Positions 10,123 through 23,530 of a stretch of 64,000 nt of DNA are shown here, in pieces. Source of the stretch: Hemerocallis citrina (lineage: Eukaryota; Streptophyta; Magnoliopsida; Asparagales; Asphodelaceae). The stretch covers positions 255,153,386 to 255,217,385 of the forward strand of contig CM030358.1 of the NCBI GenBank assembly GCA_017893485.1, read 5' to 3'. Within the stretch, counting starts at the first letter, position 1. Every line of letters begins with the position of its first letter. The notes beneath the pieces were generated by a model that did not search any database, was not told where the DNA came from, and was given only the letters and a program-made list of their open reading frames with translations. The position numbers and the translations under genes are program-made.

Positions 10123-13100
10123 TTAATTGAAAAGTTCAGGGTGATCTCTCATCATCCCCTCCTCTGATTCCCAAGTGGCCTCCTCAACAAGTTGGTTCGT
10201 CCAGACGATCTTGACCATAGGTATAGTCTTATTCCTCAAGACATTCTCCCAACGATCCACAATCTCTACTGGATATTCTGCATAGCTCAAATTCAGTTGC
10301 AGACCCACTGGCACTTCGGGCAAATGATGACTCGGATCTGGAATATAACCTTGTAACATGGACACATGGAAGACATTGTGTACTTGGGCCAACTCTTCCG
10401 GTAGTTCTAACTGGTAAGCCATCTTCCCAATCCTCTTCAATATCTTATAAGGACCTATGTATCTCGGGGCTAATTTCCCTCCTCTTCCAAAGCAAATCAC
10501 TCCCTTGGTTAGAGACACCTTCACAAAGACAAAATCACCTTCTTCAAACTCTAGATCTCTCCTCCAGTTGTCCGCATAACTTTTCTGCCTACTCTGTGTG
10601 TCGACTAACATCTTCCTGATCAGCTCGACCTTTTCTGAGGTCTGTTGCACAATCTCCAGCACATACAGCTGCCGCTCCCCCACGTCATACCAACATACCG
10701 GTGTTCTACACTTCCTTCCATACAAAGCCTCATATGGTGCCATCCCAATGCTTGCCTGGAAACTGTTGTTGTAGGAAAATTCCACTGGAGCCAAATGCCT
10801 CTCCCAACTGTCGCCAAAGTCCAACACACAACATCTCAGCATATCTTCTAGTACTCGGTTGACCCTCTCAGTCTGCATATCTGTCTGAGGATGGAAAGCA
10901 GTACTGAAATCAATCTTCGTCCCCAAAGCTGCTTGAAGACTTTTCGAGAAATGCAAAGTGAATTGCGCATCTCGGTCGGATACAACTGACAAAGGAACTC
11001 CATGTAGCTTCACGATCTGACATACAACTCGGCTAACTTCTCCATCGACCAAGTAAGCTTCATCGCAAAAAAGTGAGCTGATTTGGTGAGTCGGTCCACT
11101 ATCACCCAAATTGCATCATTTCCCTTGGAACTCCTGGGCAGTCCTGTGATAAAATCCATGCTAATATTATCCCACTTCCACTTCGGAATGGGTAATGGCT
11201 GCAACAAACCCCCAGGTTTCTGATACTCGGCTTTGACTTGCTGACAAACTGCACACCTGGCGACAAACTCAGCCACATCTCGCTTCATTCCCGGCCACCA
11301 GAAATACTTCTTGATGTCCTTGTACATCTTGGTACTCCCTGGTTGTACGGATAACAAAGTGGAATGTGGATCCTAAAGAATACTCTCCTTCAATTCTGCT
11401 TGATTTGGCACACACAGCTGCTCTCCAAACCACAACACTTCATCCTTAACTTGGAATTCTGTCAACCTGCCAGCGCCAACCTACTCTCTCATCTCCTGAA
11501 TCTCTAGACCGGTCTTCTAAATGTCGATGATCTTGTCCTTCAATGTGGGCTGAATTCTCAACTGAGCTAAGGAAGCCCCCAATCCTTGCAACACCACCTC
11601 AATCTCTGCTTGATCAAGTTCCTCTGCCAACTTCTCCTGAGTTGTGATCAAACGAGTCAAACTGCTCTTCCTGCTGAGTGCATCAGCCACCACATTAGCC
11701 TTGCCTGGATGGTATTTGATTTTGGGTCGGATATCTTCCAACACTTCCAACCATCTCCTCTGCCTCATATTCAAGTCCTTCTGCTGGTAGATGTACTTCA
11801 GGCTCTTATGATCCGTGTACATGTTAACCTTTTTCCCATACACATAGTGCCTCCACTGCTTCAGTGCAAAAATGATCGCTGCCAACTCCAGATCGTGGGT
11901 TGGGTAATTCTTCTCATGCAGCCTTAGCTATCTAGACCCATAAGCTATTATCTTTCCCTCCTACATCAGCACACACCCAATCCGCGATGGGAAGCATCGC
12001 TACAGACATCATAGTCGACTCCTGCTCTTGGCAAAGCCAGGATGGGAGCGGTAGTCAACCTTTCCTTCAACTTCTGGAAGCTAGCCTCACACTGTTCTGA
12101 CCATTTGAAACTCACGTTCTTCCTTGTAAGTCCCGTGAGTGGCACAGTTATCTGGGCATATCCCGGAATGAACCTTCTATAGTAGCCAGTTAAACCTAGG
12201 AAGCTCCTGATTTCCTCTACTGTAGTCGGTCGTGGCCAATCTCTTACTACCTTAATCTTCTGTGGGTCAGTAGCTACTCCCTTTTTAGAAAGGATGTGAC
12301 CAGGAAGGCGACTTCGATTTTCCAGAAGTCACATTTGGACAACTTTGCATACAAATCCTGCTCTTGTAGCTTCTTCACTACCTCTGCTAGGTGCTCGGCG
12401 TGATCTTCTTCTAACTTGGACTAGACCAATATGTCGTCAATGAACACAACGACGAAAGAATTGATGAACGACCGCAGGAATCTGTTCATCATGTCCATGA
12501 AGAGAGCAGGTGCATTGGTTACTCCGATCGGCATGACTAGGAACTCATAGTGACCATGTCGAGTTCTGAATGCCGTCTTATGCACATCTTCTTCCTTTAC
12601 TCGGACCTGGTGATAACCTGACCGTAGGTCTATCTTAGAGAAGACAACTGCTCCTTATAGACGGTTGAATTGATCATCGATTTGGGGAATTAGATACTTG
12701 TTCTGCATTGTCACCTTATTCATTTCTCTGTAATCGATGCACATCCTCATCGATCCATCCTTCTTCTTTACCAAAAGAACTGGGACTCCCCAAGGTAATG
12801 CACTCGGCCTGATGAATCCTTTGCCCAATAACTCTTTGATCTGCTTCTTGATCTCATCTTGTTCTACCGGTGCCATTCTGTACGGTGCCTTAGAAATGGG
12901 TGCACTTCCTAGCTGAACGGAGATACTGAACTCTACATCCCGCTGAGGAGGAAACCCGGGTAGATCTTCTAGAAACACTGTTGGAAAATCTCAGACTACT
13001 GGAATTTGATTCACTTCTTCAGGAACCTTCTGCTTAGACAGAGCCGCTACCAACTATTTGCACTTCCTCTTCCCTTGAAATGTAACTGCTACTCCCCCTG

Positions 13101-13419
13101 GTGCCTTCACCACAACCTCCTTGCTCTTGCACTCAATAGTGGCACTGTAGATTGACATCCAGTCTATGCCAATGATGATGTCGACCCCCAAAACTACCAA
13201 CTCAATGAGGTCGATGCCAAAGATTCTGCCTCCAATCTCAAGATCACACCCTTCATAATATCGGTTAGTAGTCAAATTTTCTCCTGACGGGGTAGCCACA
13301 GATAGAACTTTGCCAGAAAATTTTTTTGGTTCGACTCCCAATTGTTTTGCAAATGAAGGTGACACAAATGTGTGAGATGATGTCGTATCAAATAAAACTG
13401 TTTCTTTTCTGAATTTCTC
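10123..13419 (-). pseudogene. pol of element B: protease, RT, RNase H, integrase (broken)
   Basis: Read on the minus strand. Protease is at 13419-13054, with LFDTTSSHTF in place of the usual D-S/T-G and a conserved IIGIDWM. RT runs from 12978, with YREMN, a stop at 12655-12657, then the LRSGYHQ block and FIDD at 12444-12433. RNase H runs to about 11640, with TDHKSLKYI and DALSRKS. Integrase is in two open pieces, 11357-11010 (zinc-finger CAVCQ and [12 protein letters not shown]) and 11109-10123 (VVSDRDAQF, AFHPQTD, the GPY motif GPYKILKRIG, and a chromovirus-like end with EEATWESEEGM). Interruptions at about 12655, 12420, 12300, 11930 and 11358 leave it non-autonomous. It is better preserved than A. 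The LTR length, Met PBS and C-terminus fit Tekay/Del. Confidence 0.9.
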
Positions 13420-13507
13420 CTGTTAAATAAAGAGTACTCTCATTACATAACATTTCTTACATAAAATGGAAATAACAACAAAGCAACCTAAACAGCCTCT
13501 TCCATAC
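13420..13507 (-). other. 88-bp intron-like segment at the gag/protease junction of element B
   Basis: On the minus strand it starts GTATGG after codons reading DNVITG and ends TTTAACAG before the protease codons. Unspliced, the gag frame hits TAG within seven codons. It lies at the same place as the 155-bp segment of element A. The annotated junction is one base out of frame, so either a small indel has occurred or another AG is used. Confidence 0.45.
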
Positions 13508-14590
13508 CCGTGATGACATTGTCAACATCATCTGCATCAGCTTCAGTCATAGCGAACACTCGCCCCTACTGGTATGGCTTCTGCCCCAGATCAGCTTGCT
13601 TCTGGCCCTGTCCCCCTTGCTTGAGTTGCAAGCATTGCGGCCTAGCATGGCTCTCCTTCCCATAATGGAAAAAAGTCGGGGTATTCCTTGCCTTGGGATA
13701 CTCAGATTTGTAATGACCCACTTCCCCACAAATGTAACAGGTCACACTCGAGGGCCTTTCTCCTCCGTAGTTCGGCTTCCCAGCCACTGCAATGGTATTC
13801 GCTCCTATTGTCCTGAGCCTCTGAGTTGGGGGTTATCCCCTGAAACTGCCCGGTGCTGTAGGCCTCTTGCCAGTGTTCCAGGTGGTCCTCCTTTTCCGTA
13901 GTGCCTGGAACTGGTTCATGTCAGCCTTAGTAGCTGCGGCTCTTCGGACCAACTTCTCAAACCTTCTAATGCCCAGGGGTATCATTCGGGACCTCAAACT
14001 TGGCCTCAGACCCTGCTCGACTTCCGTGCTTTCTTGGCTTCATACAGAACCATTTCTAGAGCGTATCTGGAGAGTTGATTGGATTTTGTTTCTTACTCTC
14101 GCACGGTCATCCCTCCTTGTTGCAACCCTAAAAACTCCATGGCTTTCTTCTCCTGAACATCCATGGGAAAGTAGTGGCTTATGAATTCCCCCAGGAACAC
14201 CTCCCAGGTAATCTGCACATTGCCCAAGGTTCTCTTCAGTGATTGCCACCAAACTCCTCCGTCTTTCTCCAGCTAAATGGTGGCCAGCTTCACCTTACTC
14301 GCCTCAGGGGTCTCTAGAACTTCAGAGACCATTTCAATATGCTTGATCCAGTCGTCGGCAGCATCTGGGATTGCCTGGCCCTCGAACACAGGCGGCTTCA
14401 TCCTCTTGAATGACTCCACTAGTTTGATCGCTTCAGGGACCTGTGCAGCTGGCCCCGGAAAAGTGTTCCCGACAATATTGGCAGCGAAAGCATTCAAGGT
14501 CTGGTACACTCAAGCCAGTTCAGTTTCCAGATCGAGTTCATTGTTCTCACCACTATGCCCTTCGCCATTTCTGTTCCTACGTCCAGCCAT
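13508..14590 (-). pseudogene. gag of element B (broken)
   Basis: The chosen start is ATG at 14590 (MAGRRNRNGEGHS). The next conserved parts are KRMKPPVFEGQ (about 14407-14375), WWQSLKRTLG (about 14243-14214), the FLGEFISHYFP core and LGLQQGGMTVRE. A zinc knuckle CYICGEVGHYKSEYP at about 13741-13697 has Tyr instead of its last Cys, followed by a degenerate second knuckle near 13650. Frame changes and stops at 14509, about 14270, 14095 and in the knuckle region break it. Confidence 0.85.
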
Positions 14591-14779
14591 TTCTGGTTCA
14601 TAAAATTTGTCATTAATTGCCATAAATAGCATAACTTTATATTCCTTCAACAAAAATTTATTCATTCCAAAATTTAAACTTTTTACATTCAGAAAGAAAA
14701 CTTGCTTCATTACATCCATTACATCCATTACATCACTTTAACATAAGACATCCTAGATTCTACGGTTTCTCTTGGCTTC

Positions 14780-15210
14780 TCAGAGCTCTTCCCGTAATTC
14801 CAGGATTTCTTTCTTCATATCTTCAAACCTCTAATGATGCTCCTGCTTTTTCCAGCGAGTTATGTGGTCCAGTTTGGCGAAGTGTCGATCATTCACGTGC
14901 CGGAGCTTCTCAAGTTCCCACACTTGGTAACTCAGTTCTTTAATGCACACCTTATCTTCTGCCCATTGTGCTTCTAAGTGGTTTACTCTCCACTTCTGGG
15001 CATCCAACTCCCTCCAAAGAGAAGCAACAACACCACCTTCGTCATCTTGAATGAGTTCTTTGTCTGAGAAGTCTTCCGGGGAATCAGGCGGAGGTGGAGT
15101 AATCCACTGGACTCGGGTAGTTCTTTTTCATCCTCCATTGGCTCTTCATCTTCTTCCTCGAAGGGAACGAACCATCCCACCTCATTCTTGGGATCATGAT
15201 GATTGGCCAT
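14780..15210 (-). pseudogene. Extra ORF upstream of gag in element B (acidic plus coiled coil)
   Basis: I do not recognise this protein. It lies between the PBS and gag, where Tekay elements normally have only a short leader. Reading from ATG at 15210, the first 35 residues are acidic (EEEDEEPMEDEKE). After one frame change near 15108-15120 the sequence continues for about 110 residues rich in Leu, Glu, Lys and Trp in a heptad-like pattern (SLWRELDAQ, YQVWELEKL, EILELREEL), suggesting a coiled coil. A stop occurs near 14835 and the natural end is TGA at 14782-14780. The long, compositionally coherent reading frame with only two lesions argues that it was coding recently. It may be a structural or regulatory accessory protein, but function is unknown. 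Confidence 0.5.
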
Positions 15211-15355
15211 CTTATACGAAAAAAGAGGAGAAACATAAGCATATAGAGCAACACAAATGTAAATTACTTGCATTTAAATTTCTATAAGTTGAAATCACAC
15301 TCTAATGTCCACCCTAATGTGTCGTACTTGTAAATTTGTACCACTTATTGAAGCG

Positions 15356-15369
15356 TGGCTCTGATACCA
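15356..15369 (-). other. Primer-binding site of element B (initiator Met tRNA)
   Basis: Minus-strand TGGTATCAGAGCCA lies 3 bases from the 5' LTR. This is the standard plant complement to the 3' end of initiator Met-tRNA. Confidence 0.9.
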
Positions 15370-15964
15370 CTCTGTAACGCCCCGAATACCAAAATAAGGT
15401 AATTCGTAGCTCAACAGGATCTACGCTTCACTTTGTACAATTTTACCAGAAATTTTTGAACATTTTATTACATCAAAGTCTTTTTACATCACAACACAGC
15501 GAAAAGTAAATGAAATACAACAATGATAAATGTACAATTGTAACAACTTTAGCATTTAAGTAATCATCAGCATCAAAATTCATCTTTATATCTTCCTGCA
15601 AAAATCCAAGTCCTGCATATGAAACTGTGGGCACGTCAGTTGCTTACAACTGACGAAATATTATAAATGGCAATTCTCTCTATGCCGTATAACGATTCCT
15701 TAATTCTTTAACAACCACAAACATGAATGTAAATAAAGTGTAAAAGAGTGACTATCCTAATCATGTCAGTGTATGCAATGACTTAATGCCTAATGCAGGT
15801 GTTTACGCTAGGATAACACTAATGCATACTTGTTCGGATTTTATGCATCCCATACTACATAGGTCCAAAGGAAAGCACTTACGTATTCCACATTGTAGGG
15901 TTAGATCGCTCGCCATGCAACCTACTATGATAACAACGAAGAGATTTAAACAATTTGCAAGTAT

Positions 15965-16235
15965 TGGGTCTCGCCCTTGGAATACTGGATACCAATCCCT
16001 CTCCGTGGATCATTCTGTGGCTCTCACTACGTCCATCGTCCCAGAATACTGGCGATTGTCTCACTCTGCATGTCATTCTGGAGCCCTCATTGCACAAGCA
16101 TCCCATGAGTGTCGCTCTCGTCCCAGAATCCTGGAGATCGTTCCCATTCCGTGGATCATTCTGTGGTCCTTACGTCCATCGTCCCAGAATACTTGGGACC
16201 GTCTCTCTCCAAGGATCATTCTGGAGTCCATAACT
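15965..16235. repeat. 143-bp tandem duplication, copy in the 5' LTR of B
   Basis: The order of GGAATACTGG-type motifs is the same as at 7573-7832, with CCAGAATACT variants. It confirms that the duplication predates insertion of B. Confidence 0.75.
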
Positions 16236-18007
16236 CATGTTTTCACTCATTTCGTCATATCACCAACTAGTGCCTTTTTCTTAAGTTTAAGTTATGATCA
16301 TTAAGAACTAGAGTTAGCTTACCCACCGGTCTTAAACAAAACACTAGACAGTCAGCTCAACTGGTTACTTCTCACAATTTCACAAATTCAACTACCGGTA
16401 ATCTGGGCCTCACTCATCCTAGAATAACAACCGTCTCAACTGAGACCATAAAGGTTACATCTAACCTCATCAAGATAATTCATTTCTTTGTTCACAATAT
16501 CTTACTCATATTCGTTTCTTTATTCACAATCTCTTTCTCATATTCATTTCTTTGTAATCTTAAAACATAAAGCAACTCACTTCAACTTCCATTATCAATT
16601 TAATCATTTATTTCCTTGCATGCAACTCAAATATTCTCTTAATCAAATGTTAATAACTATAAAATCTCATCAAGAAGAATCTATTTGCATTCTAAATTTT
16701 TATCTTTCTTTAATCATACAAAAGTCACAATTTTAAATAGAATCATTAAGTTCTTCAACTCACTGTTAATGTGAATTCCACTTTCAATTCTCACAAAATA
16801 TATCAAAATATTGTGAAAATATTCTTATAAAGTCTAGACAATATTTTAGAAGAATAATAAAATTTTCCCCCAATTTTTCATGCTCTTTAAAACCCAGATA
16901 GATCAAAAAATCAAAAAAAAACTATTAAAGGGGGGGCTGGCAGGTTCTAACCCACTACCACAGCGCCCACAGTCAACGCCCTAAGTCACGCTTAAAGACC
17001 AATAAGCCCATTAGTGACTAGTGAAAGAAAGGAACTCGAAAGCCTTTTGTACGAGCTTCAGTGTTTTGGGAAAAATCAAAATTTAATAAAAACAGAGCAT
17101 CTTCAAGACTCAAACCCAAGACCATTAGCACTGTTCACAGCGCTCTAAACCCTCACCGAAAACCAGTATTCCCAAACCCATTCTCTGTTATGAATGTAAG
17201 TTAAAATTTATTTATTCTACTGGTCTGTTTTAACTCTTTCTTTAACAATTTCGATTTCCTAATTAATTAGGACCATTCAAAAATCTAATTCTTTTCCAGA
17301 ATATTTTCTTTCAAAAATACAGTATAGTGCATATATTTAGATTTACAAAATTCTTATTTTCAACAATATACTAAAATTTTCCTCCCAACTTGCATTAAGG
17401 AGCTCATATTATCAATTTTCAAATAAGATGTTGTCTCCTACAAAAAACTTCTTTATAAAATTCCTTATACTCATAAAACATATACTAGTGAGACTATTTT
17501 CACATTTCTTTACCATAATAGAATCTTAAAACCCCTTTTCATACATGTTGCATTATTTTTACTATTATAAGAACATTCTAACATGCATCAATTTTCATTC
17601 AAACAATTCCCTAAATGGTACTTTCTCTTTCTCTTTCTAATTTAACAAAAGTTCTAGTCATTTAGCACAATATCATTTCACTACATCATGACACAATTAA
17701 AATAAGATTATACAATCTACATTCATCATACCAATCAAAATTTAACAACTAAACCATATATCAACTAGCATGCATCATACTACTAACATTAGAAAGGATT
17801 TAAGAACCACCCACCTCAAAGAAGTTCGTAATGTAGAAGAAAACAATTCCTATAAAGCTCCTAGCTCCAACACGATCGCCTAGCCCTTCTCCTCCTAGCA
17901 AGAACAACTCCAAGCTCCTCCAAGAATTGCAAGACAAAACTCTCTAACTCTCTTTCTTTTCTTCTCTCTTTTGATTCTTATTTTGGTGCAAGTGACAAAC
18001 ACTAAGA

Positions 18008-18182
18008 GGGGGGGGGGGGGGGGGGTATTTATAGAGGAAATGAATGGCTAGGATTTAATCTTACAACTTCAAATAACTACCCACTCTCCCCACTCACCCA
18101 CTCTCCCACTCTCCCAAGCAAGGCCGGCCTCTTCCCTATGTGCATACACGTGCACGTGTAGTGCACAAGTGCACACTCTCTC

Positions 18183-18224
<42 letters not shown>
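18008..18224. repeat. Poly(G) run and (AT)n microsatellite in U3 of B
   Basis: Eighteen consecutive G at 18008-18025 lie next to the TATA box, and (TA)n runs at 18185-18224. The other LTR has only short G and AT tracts, so both expanded or contracted after insertion. Confidence 0.9.
18026..18033 (-). promoter_or_regulatory. TATA box of element B
   Basis: Minus-strand TATAAATA is preceded by CACGTG-rich U3 sequence and is the most likely promoter of the element. The matching box in the other LTR is altered to TATAAATACC near 9578. Confidence 0.6.
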
Positions 18225-18227
<3 letters not shown>

Positions 18228-19439
18228 AAAATGTACAACTAATTGTAGGTTTATCTTAATGGGCTTCTTTTGTGGGCTTGGTTTAATTAATTAATTTATT
18301 CTAGTAGGCTTTAAGTCTTCTATTAGGCCTATGGGTTCTAAATAAGAAGTAGGCAACTAAATAAAATAAAAGAAAACTTATGCATACTAGAAAATATTTT
18401 GAATGAACGGTGAGATGAAATGGCACGTGCGTTGCACGTGAAGAAAAAAATAAAAAATGTATTTAAAATTTTATACGGGATGTTACAGTTTATACGAGCT
18501 AACCTAAATATTCTCGACTTTGTGCCTTTATTGACTTCAAAAATTGAATCTTTCATCAATCCATGTAGTCGTGATAGTAAGGTTCATTCATACAAACACT
18601 ACACAAATAATTGTAGAATTAATTGCCAGGTTGTGTGATTGAATGATGAACTGTGTGGTTAAATTTGTGTATGTGTGTATTCCTAATAATGTTTACCATG
18701 CTATTGTACCTACCATGCTGATTATGAAGTTTATTGACTAATTGAAGTGGAACCCATCATGTTAAATCACTTTATTTCATGAAAAATATCAAAATTCTGT
18801 ATGTTTACTTGCTGTCTGGATTTTGGCTGTCATTTTTGACCCAGTATTTGATCTCAAAATCCATAACTTTCTGAATAAGAGTTTTAGCCCTATGTTTCTA
18901 GTTTCCAGAACATCTAAGATCTTTAAATTCTGAGTTGTATTGCTAAAGTTATGATGATTTTACTACTTCTGTGTTTTATTTCTAGAATTTCAGATTCAAG
19001 TATTATTCATGTTTAAACTATTAAAAAGCTAAGTTGATATTAGAATAATGCTCTGATAATTTTCAGAATGATAGTTAACATGTTTAGGAGTCTAAAGAAT
19101 ATTTTTTATGAATTTATAATTGAGTTTTCACTGATTCTAAAGATATAACAACATGATGTTAATTTTCTGTCTGAACATATAATCTGTAAAGAATGATGTA
19201 TTTGACCTAGCTTCTTTTGTCGGACTTTGTAATTTAAATATGCGTTGGAATCGTGTGGAAGTCTAGGTTCCATAATTTCTGATGGTTTCAGTTTTCGATT
19301 TCTGTAGCAGCGGGAAAACTGATTTTTGTATAGTGACCATTTGCCGTCCAGAATTTCGTTTTCCATATTTCCTTAAAATAATTATACATATTGTATTGTA
19401 TGAATTGAAGTGTATTTGTTGCATTGCATGATCCTAATG

Positions 19440-22400
19440 TGTAACGCCCCGGATCCCCATTTCCGAACATCCGTGACACAACCAGAATCTTTGCCTTCAA
19501 ATGCATCTCAACACAATAAATAACACAGAAATTAAAAACTTTTATTGCCATCAGTATTATTACATCATTAATTACAAATGTATATTGTTGCTGAATAAGG
19601 AATACAAATTACATTAACTTTTTACAGATACTACAATGTAACATTACCGCCTGCCACCCAGAACGGTAACCAGCAGCTCTCTACTGGAAGCTCCACCGAG
19701 CAGTCATGCCCTATAGCTTGAACCATCTGCTGCACTACTCTGATATTCCGGCATCTGCTCGAATGTTAGGCTGGTACACTACCACTCCACTTGGATGCCC
19801 TGCTTGTCTCGAGTTCTCCTGCACTCACGACCCGATATCCAGTACCTAATTGAGTGGGTACGTCAGTGCTTATACTGACGCATGCTGATAAGGAAACAAA
19901 GATCTCTAAACTTGAAATCACAATCAATTTTGATGAGAAAGAAAACGTGCATCCTAATTTTCTAGTGTCAGTGTATGCCATGACCTGAAGTCTAATGCAT
20001 AAGACACTATGTACAGAAAACAGATACACTTAGTTTAATGTCAGCAAGACTCTGAATACACATGCATTCCATACTACATGTACTCTAGATCAAGCCGTAT
20101 CTCCAATTTTAGGGTTTCGAACCCTCGCCTTGCAATGCATTCTACTGTTGTACTCAACCTATTCCTGATAGATACAAATCGTGGCTGGTGAATCCAGCAG
20201 TTATCACTGCTAAATACAGTGGTGTTTTGTTTGCCACTAGTGCCCCAAATCAGATCACACCAAATGCCGTGACGATCTTACAGATATGCAATGCATATCT
20301 ATGGTGATGAAGATCCATGGGACAGCAACCCCATGGTCCGTTCGCGTCCACTCAACATAAGAACATGACGGCCTCGAAAGACTAAGCCCCCTATCCGACA
20401 GGAAGCTCTCGTTCTTACCACGGCACTTTAGAAATTAACAGTGCGAGATACGCACAACAGCACGTATCCCTAATGACAGGAAGAGACAACCCTGGTTATC
20501 ACCGCCTAGTGCTGACTCTTAGAACGATTCAGATTTAGGGAATCACCCCCCACACCAACTCGATCTTCAAGCGAAAAGTAAAGAAGTACAATATGAAATA
20601 ACATTGTGCTAAACATGCGAGTTGTCAAATCATGCATTGTGTCTAAAGCATGATTGAGCCCAACCGGTTCTGTCAAAAATAACTAATCACAAACATAGCG
20701 AACCGACATTCATCGGTTGCCAACACCTCTGTAGGTCTTTGACCTAAGGTCCTCGGCCCGTGACCCTCAGCAAGCAGTACAACTGCGCCCAAGGGAGTGC
20801 CTCATACCCGGAATAGAGGTGAAACACACACAACTTACTAATATCTAGTCATTGACAGATCTAGGCATCAACACATTCTAGACGAGGCAGATAACCTAGC
20901 CTATCAACCCTTAAACACCGGTAATCCGATCTCCATCGGTCACCACCACCTCCGTCTCAAATTTTATCCAGTATCCCAGTCTGCGATCAACATCTCTCGG
21001 TAGAAAAACTGACTGCGCACAGGAAAATTCACTACAATACTTGCCGACTGGGTTGATAGTCTTAGGGTATCACAACCTAGACTAACTCTAAGTTATACTA
21101 GCTACGAGCCCCATATACAATAAATCGACCATAAAGCTATTCTCCCAACTTACTCACGTGTCCATCATGAGTACTAAGCACAAGAATTTCACATAAGACC
21201 CATATGAAGTGTTTAATAGGGATAATCATTCAATCATCCCGAAACTCAAATCTCCTTATAGTCATAAATTCTGTAGTGTGTAGAAAGTTCCATAATTGAT
21301 TTTGCAGTTATAAGAATTCAACAAAATAAGACTTTCTAGAAAGGTGGGAACCTCTACTAAAATTTTGTAATTGACAACTTCCTCAAATTCCTTATAGAAC
21401 TCAAGTTCCCCGATTTAACACACGCTCGAGATCGACCAAGACAGCATGTTGCTGAACTTGTAACGTTCATAACTTCCAATATACAGTTCGGAATTACTTG
21501 ATATTACCCATTCTGGAAATATAAGACCCTGTAATACAAGTCTCTGGTAAACCGTTTCTTTAATTTCAGCCATCTAGAGGCTATAAAACTGCTACATATT
21601 CTCATCTGTGTATTTCTTCATGCACTTGCTGCATCTTTCCAACATCATAAAAAGTTGCTTACTCGTCGGAATTACTTGATTCTAGGTTCTAAGGAAAGCT
21701 GGGAGTGTCTACTACAACTTTCTAGTTGGACACACATCCACAGGTTCATCCATGAAAGTCCTCAAAAACTTCAATCTCTATCAGCATACACACAGAAAAT
21801 CAGTTTCCTCTACAAAAACCAAATTCTTCAAGTATGACTGGTTCTGCCCTTATAAAAAAAAATCATAACTTTTGCGATACAAACTGGAATTGCATGATTC
21901 CCGATGTATTGAAAATCTATGACTCTCTACTACAATTATCTAGTTGATTATTCTTCCAAATTCTCAACACACAATTCCAGAATGACACGAATTTACTGAT
22001 TACTCAAAAATTGGACTAAACTAAACATACCATACTCAAAAATCAATATCGATTCAACCAGAAGTCCAATGCTTATAAAATTTTAGATTCAGTTACTAGA
22101 CATATACGAGAGCAATATTCCAAAATTTTAGCTCCTAACTCATAATATCCTAGGATTTATGATTTTTCCAAACAAGGGACAATTTCAGTCATCTCAAACA
22201 CAACAGCAGCTATGTCCTACTTTACTGTGCTGTTTACAATCGATCAAATGGAGCCCCAAATGTTCTTCAACAATTCTCAAATTTGGTACACTAATATTAT
22301 ACATATACAAGATGATACATTTCAAATTTAATCACAAAATTCCATACCAATTGAGAGATACAATTTTTCAAAGTCCACATTCCAATCTAATCAGCTGCAG

Positions 22401-23446
22401 TTTCCCACTCAACCAGTGGAGCAAAAAAATACATTAAAAATAGCAATTAAATTCAAAATATTCTAAACTTTGGAATAAATGTTGTTAACATATACATCTA
22501 ACTTTTCCTTTCAGGTTCCAACTCAAAATTCCTTATAGATAACGAGTTATGAATTTTTGAACTCGATTCACTGATTACCCGAAACTGCCGATTTTCCCAT
22601 CTTACTGATTTCAGAAATGCAACTTGTAAACCGTTCAAAACAAATCCAAAAATTCCGAAATAAATCAAGCTTGCTCTATACATATTCAAGATCATCCACT
22701 AAAAATTTGGAATCAAAATTCTAATGTGTCACCAAGTTACAAATTCCTAAACATAACCAAGTTCTTGAGCTCAAATTTGCAATTTTACCACAACTCCACA
22801 TTCAAACCAAAAATTTCAAGCACAACCATTTCTACTCCATGTTTACTACTAACAAGTATCTTATTTGCACAATTTAAATAGTACACAAATTAAATAAGAA
22901 GAAGTTTATAGAACACCCACTTAGAAGAAATCTCCTAAAAGCAACTCCTTGTTTGCTTGCTCCATCTCCAATCAATTCTTCTTCTTCTCCCAAGCTCCAA
23001 GAATCCACAAGCAAAATCAAAACCCCCCTTCTTTCTTTTCTCATCTCATGAAGAAGTAGTAGAAGAAGGAGAGTAGAAGAAGTAGAAGAAGATGGAGGTG
23101 GAGATTTTTGGGTGAAAAGTTGAGATGGGGATGTGGGGAAATGGAGGTCAGCCATGGGGTGTTGGGTTTGGGCAATTTTGAGAGAAGGGGAAGGGGTTTT
23201 GGTCAATGGAGATGAGGAGAAGAAAAGTGGGGAAGGGAAAAAGAGTTGAGGGATTTTTATTAGATGTGGTGTGAGTCTCTTGTACAACCCTACAATATAT
23301 ATATATAGCATGCATACAAATTCATACAAGTATTCATACACAATTCAATTAAATATGCATGCATACAAATTTATATATATATATATATACATATACATGT
23401 AGAATGCATACAAGTATCCATACATATATATCATATATAATTCAGT

Positions 23447-23530
<84 letters not shown>

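Larger units (their letters stand above)
6974..18487 (-). mobile_element. Element B: complete minus-strand Tekay-like retrotransposon nested in A
   Basis: This is an 11.5-kb element with both LTRs (6974-10044 and 15373-18487), TG...CA ends, and an exact 5-bp target-site duplication GTTTA at 6969-6973 and 18488-18492. On the minus strand it runs 5' LTR, PBS (15369-15356), an extra ORF, gag, an intron-like gap, pol, polypurine tract and 3' LTR. In the first 250 aligned LTR bases I count five substitutions and one 1-base indel, so the insertion is fairly recent compared with A. The coding region still has frameshifts and stops. Confidence 0.95.
15373..18487 (-). repeat. 5' LTR of element B
   Basis: The 3115-bp copy, TG...CA bounded, pairs with 6974-10044. 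On the minus strand U3 is short (about 450 bases from 18487 to the TATA box at 18033-18026) and R/U5 is about 2.6 kb. U3 carries paired CACGTG motifs (18424-18440). The extra length over the other LTR comes partly from an 18-base G run and an (AT)n tract. Confidence 0.95.

Noticed and set aside
22874..23341. 155-codon minus-strand ORF with Ser/Pro-rich content in solo LTR C
   Set aside because: It lies in the CT-rich leader of the LTR and the composition alone explains the open frame. No homology is recognised.
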